From the NCBI GenBank assembly GCA_015179125.1, contig WHVA01000085.1, positions 225,867 through 289,866 on the forward strand: a DNA stretch of 64,000 nucleotides. The letters run 5' to 3'. Made by a program: the position numbers and the translations under genes. The notes below the pieces were generated by a model that was not told the DNA's origin, searched no databases, and worked only from the letters and a program-made list of their open reading frames with translations. Shown here one piece after another: positions 54,330 through 64,000 of this stretch. The stretch comes from Gautieria morchelliformis (Eukaryota; Basidiomycota; Agaricomycetes; Gomphales; Gomphaceae). Position 1 is the first letter of the stretch. The number at the start of each line of letters is the position of its first letter.

Positions 54330-57300
54330 TATAAAGGCAGACGATCTCAAGTAGATCGTGATATAACAGATCATTATTACTCCTTCGTTCCACAGGTTAT
54401 GGGCCCCGCGCATAACTAAACTACTACAAATCTAACTTACTCCAACTATACTCTATACTCCACCAACTCAATACCGATCAATGATGTCGAGTAGCAATAA
54501 CACGTACAAGATCGATCCCTTGAACGGGGATAATTACGCAGCGTGGCGCCAGCGGCTCGAGTGGATACTTGATGATTTAGATCTGTGGGACGTGGCTATC
54601 GGCAGGGAGACGGAACCAAGACCGGCAGATGCCGACAACGTCACTGCGACCGAGCAGCAGGAAATCGACGATTGGAGAAGGAAGGACAAGAAAGCTAGAA
54701 AAGAGATTTGCCTCAGAGTCGCCGATGAACAACTAGTTTACATCAATCAGATGATGTCTGCATTCGCTGTATGGACTAGTTTACAAGCAATATTCGAGTC
54801 TAAGGGAGCCGTGAGAATTGTAAATCTCCAAAGAGATTTCTTCCGGACGCTTGCCGAGGACGGCGCGAACATGGAGGAGCACGTACACAAGCTCCGCGGC
54901 ATTCAACAGGAACTCAATGCACGAGGACATTACATCAGTGACACCGAGTTCTCGAACACGTTGCTGACGTCATTACCAGATTCTTGGTCGGCGTTTATTA
55001 CGGCAGTAAACGTCAGTGGAGCCAGGACGACAGCTGATATATTAATAGCTCGAGTCCTCGATGAGGATCGAGCACGGAAAGCTGTATCGGCATGGCAGAC
55101 GGCGCTTAAGGCGCAACAACGTCACAGGCCCAGGAAAGATGACTCAGGAGCAACAAAGGGAAAGTGCCGAAATTGCGGCAAGAAGGGTCATTACGTGAAG
55201 GACTGCTGGGCGAAAGGTGGCGGCAAGGAAGGCCAAGCACCAAAGTGGTTCAAATCAGGGAGCAAAGAGACAGTTAAACAAGCAGAAGAAAAGGACTTCG
55301 CATTTGTATCTAAGGAGGTAGCATACAGTGCTATATCTGCATCTGACTGGTTAGCCGATTCAGCGGCAACAACACACATAGCCCGAAGCCGAAATGATTT
55401 CGCTAGCTATGCCGAGGACCCATCAGAGATTGAAGGAATTTCACCTGATGCGGTACTACATACACAAGGCCGAGGCACTATATACATGGAATTCAAGGTC
55501 GGCGCCAAGATGAACATGATCGAACTACATGACGTCAAGCATGCACCAGATGCGCCGAACAACCTTATCAGTGTAGGGCATCTAACTGATAAGGGCAACA
55601 CGGCCACATTTACAGCCACCGGCGTCGAATTCAAAACACGCGCCGGAGTTATTTTTGCACAGGGACAGAAGCACGGGAGGCTATTCTGTATGAAGGCACG
55701 GGTCACTCGATCAGTCGAGGCATGGGACTTTGCTGCAGCGGCAAAGGGACGGTCATGGGACAAATGGCACAGGATACTGGGGCACGTCAACATAAACTCT
55801 ATTAAAATGTTGAAATCTAACGACCTAGTTACTGGACTCGAGATTGACAAGTCAAAGGAGCCGAGTCAGTGCAAAGCTTGCATACAAGGCAAACAGCATG
55901 TGGAGCTGTTCCCCAAAAGAGCCGAGGACACTGTAGAACAGGTCAGTGACCTAACAGTATCTGATGTATGGGGGCCTGCCCAGACCGAGGGACCATCACG
56001 TGAAAAGTACTTCTATTCTTTCACGGACATCAAATCTAGGTACACGGTCATTTATTTTGGGAGCGCCAAAGATGAAGCGCTCAAGCACTTCGAGACGTAC
56101 AAAGCATTCCTCGAGACCCAAACAGGCCAGAAACTGAAGAGGTTTCGCTTGGATAATGGAGGGGAATATGTCAATAAAATTTTCAAGGAATTTTGTGCAA
56201 AATATGGCATTATCATGGAGACCACAGCTCCATACTCCCCAGCCCAGAATGGAATCGCCGAACGACTCAACCGGACCTTACTCGAGCATGCACGGGCAAT
56301 GATATTTGCCAAGAACCTTCCAAAAATATTCTGGCCCGAGGCCATGGCTTACGCGTGTTATATCAAAAATCGATCACCCATGCGAGCGCTTGGAGATGAC
56401 GCAACGCCGTTCCAGGCACTATTCGGCAAGAAGCCGAACATAGCACGTCTAGAAGAATTCGGGACAAATTGCTGGGTTATGGTGCCGGATCAACATCGAG
56501 CTAAACTTGATCCAAAGGCAGAAGAACATATATTCGTCGGAGTAGCAGAACATGCAAAAGCCTGGAGGTATTACAATAAAGCCTCAAAGCACGTTCAAAT
56601 CTCAAGAAATATCACATTCGACGAAAGTGACAATAAACTCTATCCTATCCCGGATAACGACGATGATGACAGTACTACGGCACCGCTCAAGGGGGAGCAC
56701 TCACCGCGCGAGCATGTGCCCGACCCGATCCCATCTACCCCGCAGATGTCATCACCCCAGACGATGCCCGTTCCTGATCCACCTGAACAAGCGCCAGCTC
56801 CACAGATTCGACGGAGCGCGTGTATCACTCAAAGTCCGGATTACTGGAAACTGAATGATTCAGGACGCACCGAGCAGGTTTACATAACGAGAGAAATCGT
56901 CACTGAACCTGAGAATTACAGAGCGGCGGTATCACGTGATGATGCGCCGATCTGGGAGAAAGCGATGGAAATTGAAATGGATCAACATAAGACGCTAAGA
57001 ACATGGGAATTAACAGAACTACCACCTGGATGAATAGCTATCGGTTGCCGATGGGTATACGCCGTCAAAACGCAACCGGATGGACAATTCGATAAAGCTA
57101 AAGCAAGGGTTGTGGCTCAAGGATTCACACAGAGGCCAGGGATGGATTATTATGAGATAACTTCACCTGTGGTCAAGTTCGATTCACTACGTGTTCTATT
57201 AGCCATCGCAAACACACTCAATTGGGAAATCGAAATGATGGATGTCAAAGGCGCCTATCTCAATTCAACCATAGATGAGGAGATCTACATGCATCAGCCC

Positions 57301-58414
57301 GACGGTTTTGATGATGGATCTGGACGTGTTCTAAGAATATACAGAGTGCTCTACGGACTCAAGCAATCGGGACGAGCTTGGCATCAGCGCTTACGCAAAT
57401 TACTACTCGATCTCGGCTTCCACCAAAGCACAGCCGATGAATGCGTCTACATCAGGCCAGATAAGGACTCAATCGAAGTCATATCAGTATACGTGGACGA
57501 CTTCAGACTATTTGCTGATTCCAAAGGAGGGATGATTAAGCTCAAGGGGGAGCTTCATGGAAAATTCCCTTTAACAGATTTAGGAGAAATGAAGAAAATC
57601 TTGGGAATTAGGGTTGAGAGGAATAGGGATGAGGGAACACTGATTATGTCTCAAGGACATTACATCGACATCATACTCGATCGATTCAACATGACTACGG
57701 CACATCCCATATCTACACCTCTGCACAAAATGATCAAACTCACAACACCCATGGACTCAACAGGTCCAACTGCCGAAGTACCCTATGCTAAAGCAATCGG
57801 ATCGCTAATGTATGCAGCACTCAGCACGCGACCTGATTTGGCTTTTACCATACAACATCTGAGCCAATTCACTACTACTTACGGAGCCGAGCACTGGACG
57901 GCGATCAAGCACGCGCTCAGGTACCTCAAGGGGTCACGTGACGACGGCATAACCTTCCAACGAGACACTGGTCTCGACCTCGAAATATTCGTTGACTCAG
58001 ATTATGCTAATAGAAACGACGCACTGTCTATTAGTGGCTATGTAGCTATACTAGGAGGGGGAGCCATTGCATGGAGTTCGAAGAAGCAGCGAATGATCGC
58101 GTTATCTACTACGGAGGCCAAATACATGGCACTTACCGAGGGCGCCAAGCAATTGATCTGGCTGAGGCGCTTCATCGAAGAGCTAGGAATAGATCAAGCC
58201 CAGCCCACGTCACTTCGATCAGACAATCTAGGCGCCATTACACTATCGCATGACGCAATGTATCATGCGCGTACCAAACATATCAATGTCGCATATCACT
58301 TCATCCGTGAGAAAGTGGCCTCTCACGAGGCAACACTTACGTACATACCGACGAAGGAGAACATAGCGGACATATTCACAAAGGGACTGGACTTACACCA
58401 ACATAGGTATTTAT
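54330..58414 (+). mobile_element. Ty1/copia retrotransposon, both ends cut by other elements
   Basis: The remaining end of the 5' LTR is 54330-54394 (tataaaggcag near its start, ending ...ttccaca). It is followed by the putative primer-binding site ggttatgggcccc (54395-54407). The rest of the 5' LTR was separated by the Helitron. The coding region reaches 58414, where the LTR of B copy 3 (TSD candidate TTTAT, 58410-58414) interrupts the last codons of RNase H. Confidence 0.88.
54481..58414 (+). pseudogene. Copia Gag-Pol polyprotein with a single in-frame TGA
   Basis: One long frame has all domains in copia order: gag (NTYKIDPLNGDNYAAWRQRL; zinc knuckle CRNCGKKGHYVKDC, about residues 231-244), protease (DWLADSAATTHIA), integrase (WHRILGHVNINSIKML, CKACIQGKQ, VSDVWGP, RLDNGGEYVN, AQNGIAERLNRTLLEHAR), RT (MDVKGAYLNSTIDEEIYMHQP, LYGLKQSGRAWHQRL, catalytic YVDD) and RNase H (VDSDYANRNDALSISGY, STTEAKYMAL, ARTKHINVAYHFIRE, ADIFTKGLDLHQHRYL). 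The only break is TGA at 57031-57033, where Arg is expected. The 3' end is truncated by the B LTR, so the last ~15 residues are replaced. Confidence 0.93.
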
Positions 58415-59076
58415 TGTTACGTATCGAGATTTCCACTAAGTCGGAACTGGAAAGGACAGCGGCTTCAACTTATAGGTTGCGCCCCCAATGAACTATCGTC
58501 CTAAGTATTTCAGAACTGAGTCGGAAGTCGGAAAGTACTGAACCAAAGGTTGGTCAGAACTTGAGTCGGAACTGAGGTGGAAGGCGGAAGACGGAAGGCG
58601 GAGAGAGACTGAGATCTTGCTAGACTCGCTGTACTAAGAACAGGAGATGGAGCGAAGGAAATCAAGTATCGAAGGCAATTATCTGATTGCAGAATAACAG
58701 ACATACATGACAGGCTTTTATACATAGAGCTGAGACAACAGGTAATGGGGTAGTACTAAGCAAATTCCGGGGGAAGCGGAAGTCGAGTAGACAATGCGTG
58801 GGAACTAACTAATTGGGAACAATGAGACTACAAGGGGGGTTCAGGGTAAGGTAGAACAATGGCAAAGAACAAGGGGTCGGGAAAACATATCTGACAACGA
58901 AACACAAGGAGGGCCGGACGTATGATCTTGATGAACAGTGAGGTGGGTCCGGTGGGTCCGAGTAATAGAGTCGAAAGAACAAGGGAAATGTACAAGGGGC
59001 GGAATGTCAGAATATCGGAGGGGCGGAAGGTGTTGCGGAACTGAGGGTCGGAAGTCGGAAATGAACGGTCGTAACA
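58415..59076 (-). repeat. 3' LTR of element B copy 3
   Basis: It is 662 bp, TGTTACG...CGTAACA, and diverged from the copy-2 LTRs (a few short deletions and substitutions). It keeps the dense CGGAA motif and a leftward TATA (ctatgtataaaagcc on the minus strand, near 58717-58731). Confidence 0.92.
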
Positions 59077-59120
59077 GTATCTCCCTTCTAAGGTCGAGCC
59101 CCGCGAGACCACAAGTCGGA

Positions 59121-59130
59121 TCACGTGACC
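59121..59130. promoter_or_regulatory. E-box-like TCACGTGACC upstream of the Zn2Cys6 gene
   Basis: It lies 67 bp before ATG 59197, between the LTR and the gene. The same TCACGTGAC palindrome occurs in both Helitron promoter-like modules (43758-43769, 47821-47830). In fungi CACGTG is bound by bHLH factors; function here is inferred. Confidence 0.4.
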
Positions 59131-59196
59131 TGTGAACAAACGCGTCAGAGTTCGAAAGATAGGCGGGAAACAAATGCGTCTTCATCTTTGTCCATC

Positions 59197-60411
59197 ATGA
59201 GCTCCCAACCCGACCTTACTAAAATGTCCAGCGCCGAAATGGAGAAATATTTCGATGACCTTCTCGTGCAGAAGAAGCTGGCTGAAAAACAGGTGGCCGA
59301 GGAAGCTGCGCGGAAAGAGAGGGAGCGACTGGAGGAGGAGTGCAAGGAGAAAGAGCGCAGGGAACAGGAGCGGAAGGAACAGGAGCGGAAGGAGAAGGAG
59401 GAGCGTGACCGTAAACGCCGCGAGGAGGAGTCGTGGAAGCGGGATGCGGCCAAAAAAGCTGCGGAAGACAAAGCCGTGGCGGAGAAGGCGGGAAAATCCC
59501 GGGTGAGTCGGAAAGGTTCTGCGCGTAGTCCCGAGACTGACAGAAAAACTTGCCAGAAGGTTGTCGATTCCGAATCCAAACCGGAATTGGAAGACACACC
59601 GGAAAGTACGCCGTCCCCTGAGGGGAAGGGGAAGCACAAGGAAGTAGTTCCTGTGCTGAACCTTGTGGCGGATCGGAAAAGGAGGGCGGACGAATTTCAA
59701 CAGGCCAGGAAGAACAAGATGGCCCGCGTCATCGATCTTCGGGAATTGGGACCGGAGAATCCCGCAACCCGGAAACGGAAGACGAGGGACGGGGAAGAAG
59801 AAAAGGCCCCCTGCGACACATGCAAGGTGAAGGGGCTCGAGTGCATATGGTCAGAAAATCCACAGGAAACCGCCTGCGAACGGTGCCACGACAAGAAGAG
59901 GCAGTGCGTCGTGGATGGATGTTCTGCGAGGGTGGAGCGGAAAAGGCGAAAGGTCGAGACCGAGGGGCCAGAAACCCCTAAGTCAAAACCAGGGCCGAGC
60001 GGGAAGAAGATGGCGGAAGGGGTTCCAGCGATTGGGAAATCGAACACCGTGTCACCTTTGCTTGACATTGCCGGGTCACTGAGGGGTATCCAGAGATCCC
60101 AGCGTGGGATCCGGAACATGCTTGAGGAGATGTCGGCAGTTCAACAGCAACAGCTGTTGTCTTTCCAAAACCAGATGACAGTCATGTTGGCGGTTTTGGA
60201 GCAAATCAAGCAGGAGTTCCAGTGGCGGAACAACGTACTCCGGGACCGAATGGAGTGGCGGATGCAGGAGGAGAATGGGGCGGAAGCGGGTACGAGTCAG
60301 GTGGTGGATACAAGGGTGGGGACCGAGTTGGTCAATGTGGAGATAGGGCATGCGGAAGAGGGTGCAGAAGCAGAGAACGAGGGTGAGGTGGAAACGATGA
60401 GGGAGGAGTGA
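59197..60411 (+). CDS. Antisense accessory gene of element B: Zn2Cys6 (binuclear zinc cluster) protein with coiled coils
   Basis: The ORF is intact at 404 residues, on the strand opposite gag-pol, between pol and the 3' LTR. The start MSSQPDLTKMSSAEM at 59197 is preferred; an in-frame ATG at 59125 exists. The order is: long Glu/Lys/Arg coiled coil (about 20-110), Ser/Pro/Lys-rich linker, zinc cluster at 206-237 with spacing CX2CX6CX10CX2CX6C (CDTCKVKGLEC, CERCHDKKRQC), a basic patch (RVERKRRKVE), then a Gln-rich amphipathic region (about 305-350: VQQQQLLSFQNQMTVMLAVLEQIKQE), a likely dimerising coiled coil, and an acidic tail. This is the layout of fungal Zn2Cys6 DNA-binding proteins, which bind CGG triplets as dimers. 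The surrounding element is saturated with CGGAA. DNA binding is inferred. It differs from its neighbour pol in being unbroken. Confidence 0.8.
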   Translation: MSSQPDLTKMSSAEMEKYFDDLLVQKKLAEKQVAEEAARKERERLEEECKEKERREQERKEQERKEKEERDRKRREEESWKRDAAKKAAEDKAVAEKAGKSRVSRKGSARSPETDRKTCQKVVDSESKPELEDTPESTPSPEGKGKHKEVVPVLNLVADRKRRADEFQQARKNKMARVIDLRELGPENPATRKRKTRDGEEEKAPCDTCKVKGLECIWSENPQETACERCHDKKRQCVVDGCSARVERKRRKVETEGPETPKSKPGPSGKKMAEGVPAIGKSNTVSPLLDIAGSLRGIQRSQRGIRNMLEEMSAVQQQQLLSFQNQMTVMLAVLEQIKQEFQWRNNVLRDRMEWRMQEENGAEAGTSQVVDTRVGTELVNVEIGHAEEGAEAENEGEVETMREE

Positions 60412-60541
60412 GTGTCAAAGTGACTTGTAAAATATTTCTTGAAGTGTCGGAAATTAGCATAGCGGAATATTAATCGGATTTGACCAATGACTTGAGAACT
60501 GTAAGAAAACAATGGGGTATCGGAAATGAGGTCGGAAATGA

Positions 60542-63500
60542 CTAGGGCGCGGAAATGGGGCCAGGCTTATCAGGATATGACTTGTGGAAATCAGAGACGA
60601 GGTCAGAGGCGTGGTCTAGTTCCGTGGCGGAAATCCACGAGGTCTCTTCATCGGTGTTTTCGTAGCCTGCCCACTTGACTAGGTACTGGAGTTGGCAGCG
60701 GTATCGTCTGTGAGCTTGGAGTTGAGAATTTCCAAGATCTCATATTCCGGTTCTCCATCGATGATGATTGGCGGAGGCGGAGGTTGTGCTCGATTCGGAA
60801 TTGTATTGGAACTGCGGGCTCAAGCATGGAGACATGGAATACCAGGTGTACTGCGCGCATATTGTCAGGAAGTCTGAGGGTGAAAGAACGACTGCCGGCC
60901 TTAGCGATGATCTCGTAAGGTCCAAGGTATTTCTCAGAGAGCTTCTTCGAGGGGCGAGTGGTGCGGAAGTTTTCAGCTTTGACAAAGACTTTGTCGCCTA
61001 TCTCGAATGCCGGTTGCGGAAGTGTTTCCGATCGGCGGAAGTCTGGTATCTCTTCTGGGCGGCGGAAATGTTCTCTCGGAGGTGTTGGTGAAGGTCGTCG
61101 AGTTCCACAACGAAATCTCGGGCTCTTGTAGACGCGAGGTCACATTCAGGGTGGATGGTGAGATTCGGGTGGTAGCCTTGTTGGCGTAAAAGGGTGAAAT
61201 TCCGGTGGTAGCGGAAGGCGCATTGTTGTAGGCAAATTCCGCAAGCGGAAGGAGGTCAGACCAATTGCTGTGTTGGTAGTTGCAATAAACACGGAGATAC
61301 TGCTCAAGGGTCTGATTAGTAGTTCCGTCTGTCCGTCTCCTTCGGGGTGATAACCGGAAGTGAAGTGGAGCTTCATGTCGAGAGCCTTGCCAGTGTGCGG
61401 AAAAAGGATGACACGAATTCGGATCCACGGTCGGAAGTGACATGGGAAGGGATTCCGTGCTTGGAAAAGACGTGGAGCACGAAGAGTTGGCGAGTTGGGC
61501 GGAAGTGATGGTGTCATAGGTCGGAATAAAGATGGACTGCTTTGTAAGGCGGTCAACGATCACTAGAATGGTATCATAGCCAGATGACTTAGGAAGTTTC
61601 TCAATGAAATCCATGGATATCGAATTCCAGGGTTGTCCGGGATCGGAAGTTGCTTCAGGAGGCCGTAGGGTTTGTGACGTTGAGGCTTGGCTCGCATACA
61701 GGTGGTGCATGACTTGCAGTAGTCTTGGACCATCGTGCGGAGGAGAGGCCAAGTATAGGTACGTCGGATTATGTCGAGGGTTTTGTTCTGGCCTTGGTGT
61801 CCTGAGAGCGGGTGATCGTGGCTTTGCTGGAGTACGCGAAGTCGTAGATCATTGGTATCCGGAACGTAGATCCGGGACTTGTACCGGAGAAATCGTCGGA
61901 ATCGAGGGACCATCCAGGACTGGTGGGGTCATCGAGGTGGGCTGCGGAGATGGGGTCGGAACGAAGTGCGGAACGATGTCGGAATGGAGAGACTCGGTGT
62001 CCATAATGATTGAGGCGGGAGTAGTGGAAACTGCAATGCTGTGGCACGCAGGGACGATGCCAGTTGCTCAGTGGAGAATACTGGGCGGAAGTTGTGGGAT
62101 TAACGCTGGCATAGTCGCTACTTCCCTCTTTTGGGTAGACGTCCCAACGTCTAGTGAGTGCGTCGGGTTTTGCTCCGAGCTTTCCGGGGCGGAAGCGGAT
62201 CACCATGTTGAACTGTGAGAGATATTCAGACCAGCGGACTTGACGGCGAGTCAAAATCTTAGTAGTCACGAAATACTCAAGGTTCTTATGATCCGTTACA
62301 ACGTCGATCGGATAAGTTGGACCTTCGAGGTAGTGTCTCCAGATTTTGAAGGCTTCGAAAATCGCAAGTAGTTCCTTATCGTGGACATCGTAGTTGAGTT
62401 CCGGGGCGGAAAAGGTGCGGGAATGGAAGGCGATCGGATGAATTTCTCCGTCGTCGGGGGAAATGATGGAAAGAATGGCGGCTAGCGCGTAGTCGGAAGC
62501 ATCGGTTTCGAGTACAAGTTGGGCATCAGGAATCCAGAAACCGAGTATGGGAGCCGTAGTGAAGGCCGATTTGAGGGCTTCAAATGCGGAACGGCATTCC
62601 GGAGTGAAATTCCATGGGGCACCCTTCCTGGTGAGACGCGTGAGTGGAACAGTAATGTCGGAAAAGTTATAAATGAAACGTCGGTAAAAATTGGCGAAGC
62701 CAAGGAAAGACTGCACATCCTTAACACGTCGGGGTTCCGGCCATTCTTGAATTGCCTTGACTTGTCCTCTGCCATGGTAAGACCTGTTGGAGAGAGGATG
62801 TAGCCGAGGTATTCGACCGTGTCGCGATGCCATTCGCATTTCTCTGCTTTTGCGTAGAGATGGTGTTTGCGTAGACGGCGGAGTACTTCGCGGACATGTT
62901 CCCGATGTTTTTCCGGTGTGTCGGAATAGATGAGGATGTCGTCAATGTAGACTAGACGCATACGTCGAGAAGGTCGGAAAATACGTCGTTCATGAATCGC
63001 TGAAAAGCGGCGGGAGCATTGGTTAGACCGAAAGGCATGACAACCCACTCAAAAGCACCGTAGCGGGTGCGGAAAGTGGTTTTCCCACTCGTCACCTTCC
63101 CGGATGCGGACAAGGTGATAAGCGTGCCGGAGGTCATTTTGGTGTAGATCTTCGCCCTGCGGGGAGTGTCGAGTAGATCGGAAATGCGTGGAAGCGGATA
63201 TTTGTCCTTCTTAGTGAGGGCATTGAGTCGCGGAAATCGACGCAGAGCGGAGAGATCCATCCTTCTTCTTGACGAAAAGGACCGGAGCGCCATGCGGAGA
63301 CAGCGAAGGGCGGATAAAGCCCATGTTGAGATGTTCATCGACAACTCTGGAGAGTCTGGAGTTCACTTTGGCAAAGGGAGTAGATCGGTCCAAGGGGCGG
63401 AGATGCTCCTTCTTCCAAATCTATCTTCAGATCGTAAGGTCGATGTTCAGCAGGTTTGTCGGCTTTGGCCTTATTGAACACGTCCGGGAAGTCACGATAT

Positions 63501-64000
63501 TCTTCCGGAACTGAGCTCATGTCGACCGGAGCGGAAGTCGAGGCGGAACGAGCCTTGACTGAAGCCGAGTCGGAAAGGTGAAGCTGGAAAACGGTCGTAT
63601 CTTCTTGCCGTTGCAATACCGGAAAGCGGTGGCGGAAACGAGCGCAATTCGAGGAGCTTCGAGGGCGGAGGTGCTAAAGCGGGACCGGAGTGCGGAACTG
63701 AATCCACAAGCGGAGTTGCAGAAGAGGCCTGAGCCATCTTTGCGGACGACGTCGGAATAGACGGAAGTTGATCCGGGGTACGGAACTGTATTTGACCCAA
63801 TGCCCAGTTAATCGACGGATTATATCGGTGAGCCAATTGTGTCCTAGTACAACGGAACAGCTAGCATCTAGCGGAGTAACGTAAAACGTAACTTCATGGT
63901 TGTCCCCAGTAGCGAAACGGATAGACAGGTCCACGACTTGGAAATTGCCGTGTTGAGACCCGTCGAAAAGGCGGAGCGGAATTGTCGGAATGTTGCGGGG
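60542..64000 (-). pseudogene. Pol of element B copy 3 (protease to chromodomain), multiply frameshifted, 5' end outside window
   Basis: It is co-linear with 15747-19200 of copy 2 and easily recognised: protease FATGDNHEVTFYVTPLDASCSVVLGHNWL (near 63850-63930), RT with [20 protein letters not shown], RNase H LETDASDYALAAILSIISPDD, SGHQGQNKTLDIIRRTY, IEKLPKSSGYDTILVIVD, and the terminal DKPG.. region. At least ten one-base deletions relative to copy 2 break the frame (for example near 61022, 61320, 61392, 62045, 62762, 62955, 63137 and 63229). Confidence 0.9.

Larger units (their letters stand above)
58415..64000 (-). mobile_element. Ty3/gypsy element B, copy 3, running off the window
   Basis: Read leftwards, gag-pol comes from beyond 64000. 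Pol ends at 60542, then an antisense Zn2Cys6 gene, a purine tract (agaagggagatac on the minus strand, about 59077-59090) and the 3' LTR (58415-59076). The 5' LTR, gag and second TSD lie outside the window. Confidence 0.9.

Overview
The window is nuclear DNA from a filamentous basidiomycete, most likely a mushroom-forming Agaricomycete. The signs are genes cut by many 40-80 bp introns with GT/AG borders, fungal domain sets, and the transposon types typical of that group: chromodomain Ty3/gypsy elements, Ty1/copia, Helitrons and a TNP2-like DNA transposase. I cannot name the species from sequence alone.

Bases 1-9.9 kb are ordinary gene space. They hold the 3' part of a GCK-III/Ste20-type kinase gene (+), a complete quinolinate phosphoribosyltransferase gene (+), a complete ACMSD/isoorotate-decarboxylase-type amidohydrolase gene (-), a multi-exon aldehyde dehydrogenase gene (+), and a complete 2-oxoglutarate/Fe(II) dioxygenase gene resembling thymine 7-hydroxylase (-). 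The last three are adjacent and could form a thymine-to-uracil salvage cluster: stepwise oxidation of the 5-methyl group, then decarboxylation.

Bases 10-64 kb are a nest of mobile elements, which I resolved from LTR ends and target-site duplications (TSDs). An old LTR (10497-11356 plus 28110-28521, TSD CTTTC) was split by gypsy element A (11357-28104, TSD CAAAC). A was in turn hit by element B (LTRs 12973-13665 and 20911-21603, TSD TATGT) and by a solo LTR of element C (24643-25118, TSD TAGCC). A decayed TNP2-like transposase gene (about 29.6-36.5 kb) carries an inverted A-type LTR (33117-34801, TSD GAACC) and abuts a full element C (36488-42665). Next comes a head-to-tail Helitron array: three 3' ends with a conserved hairpin, two or three non-autonomous copies full of minisatellites, and one 6.3 kb copy with a Rep-helicase gene. 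The autonomous Helitron (48036-54329) sits in the 5' LTR of a nearly intact copia element, whose 3' end is cut by a second B copy (58415 to the window end).

The most interesting signal concerns gypsy families A and B. Each carries an extra gene on the strand opposite gag-pol, between integrase and the 3' LTR. In B it encodes a Zn2Cys6 (binuclear zinc cluster) protein. The B DNA is saturated with the pentamer CGGAA/TTCCG, which contains the CGG triplet that Zn2Cys6 proteins usually bind. In A the antisense gene is an intact three-exon ORF inside an otherwise dead element, and A is enriched in a different pentamer, TTCGC. This suggests element-encoded DNA-binding proteins matched to family-specific motifs. 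B also shows a textbook -1 frameshift heptamer at the gag stop. Parts of the window carry many one-base deletions, so some broken frames may be assembly errors.
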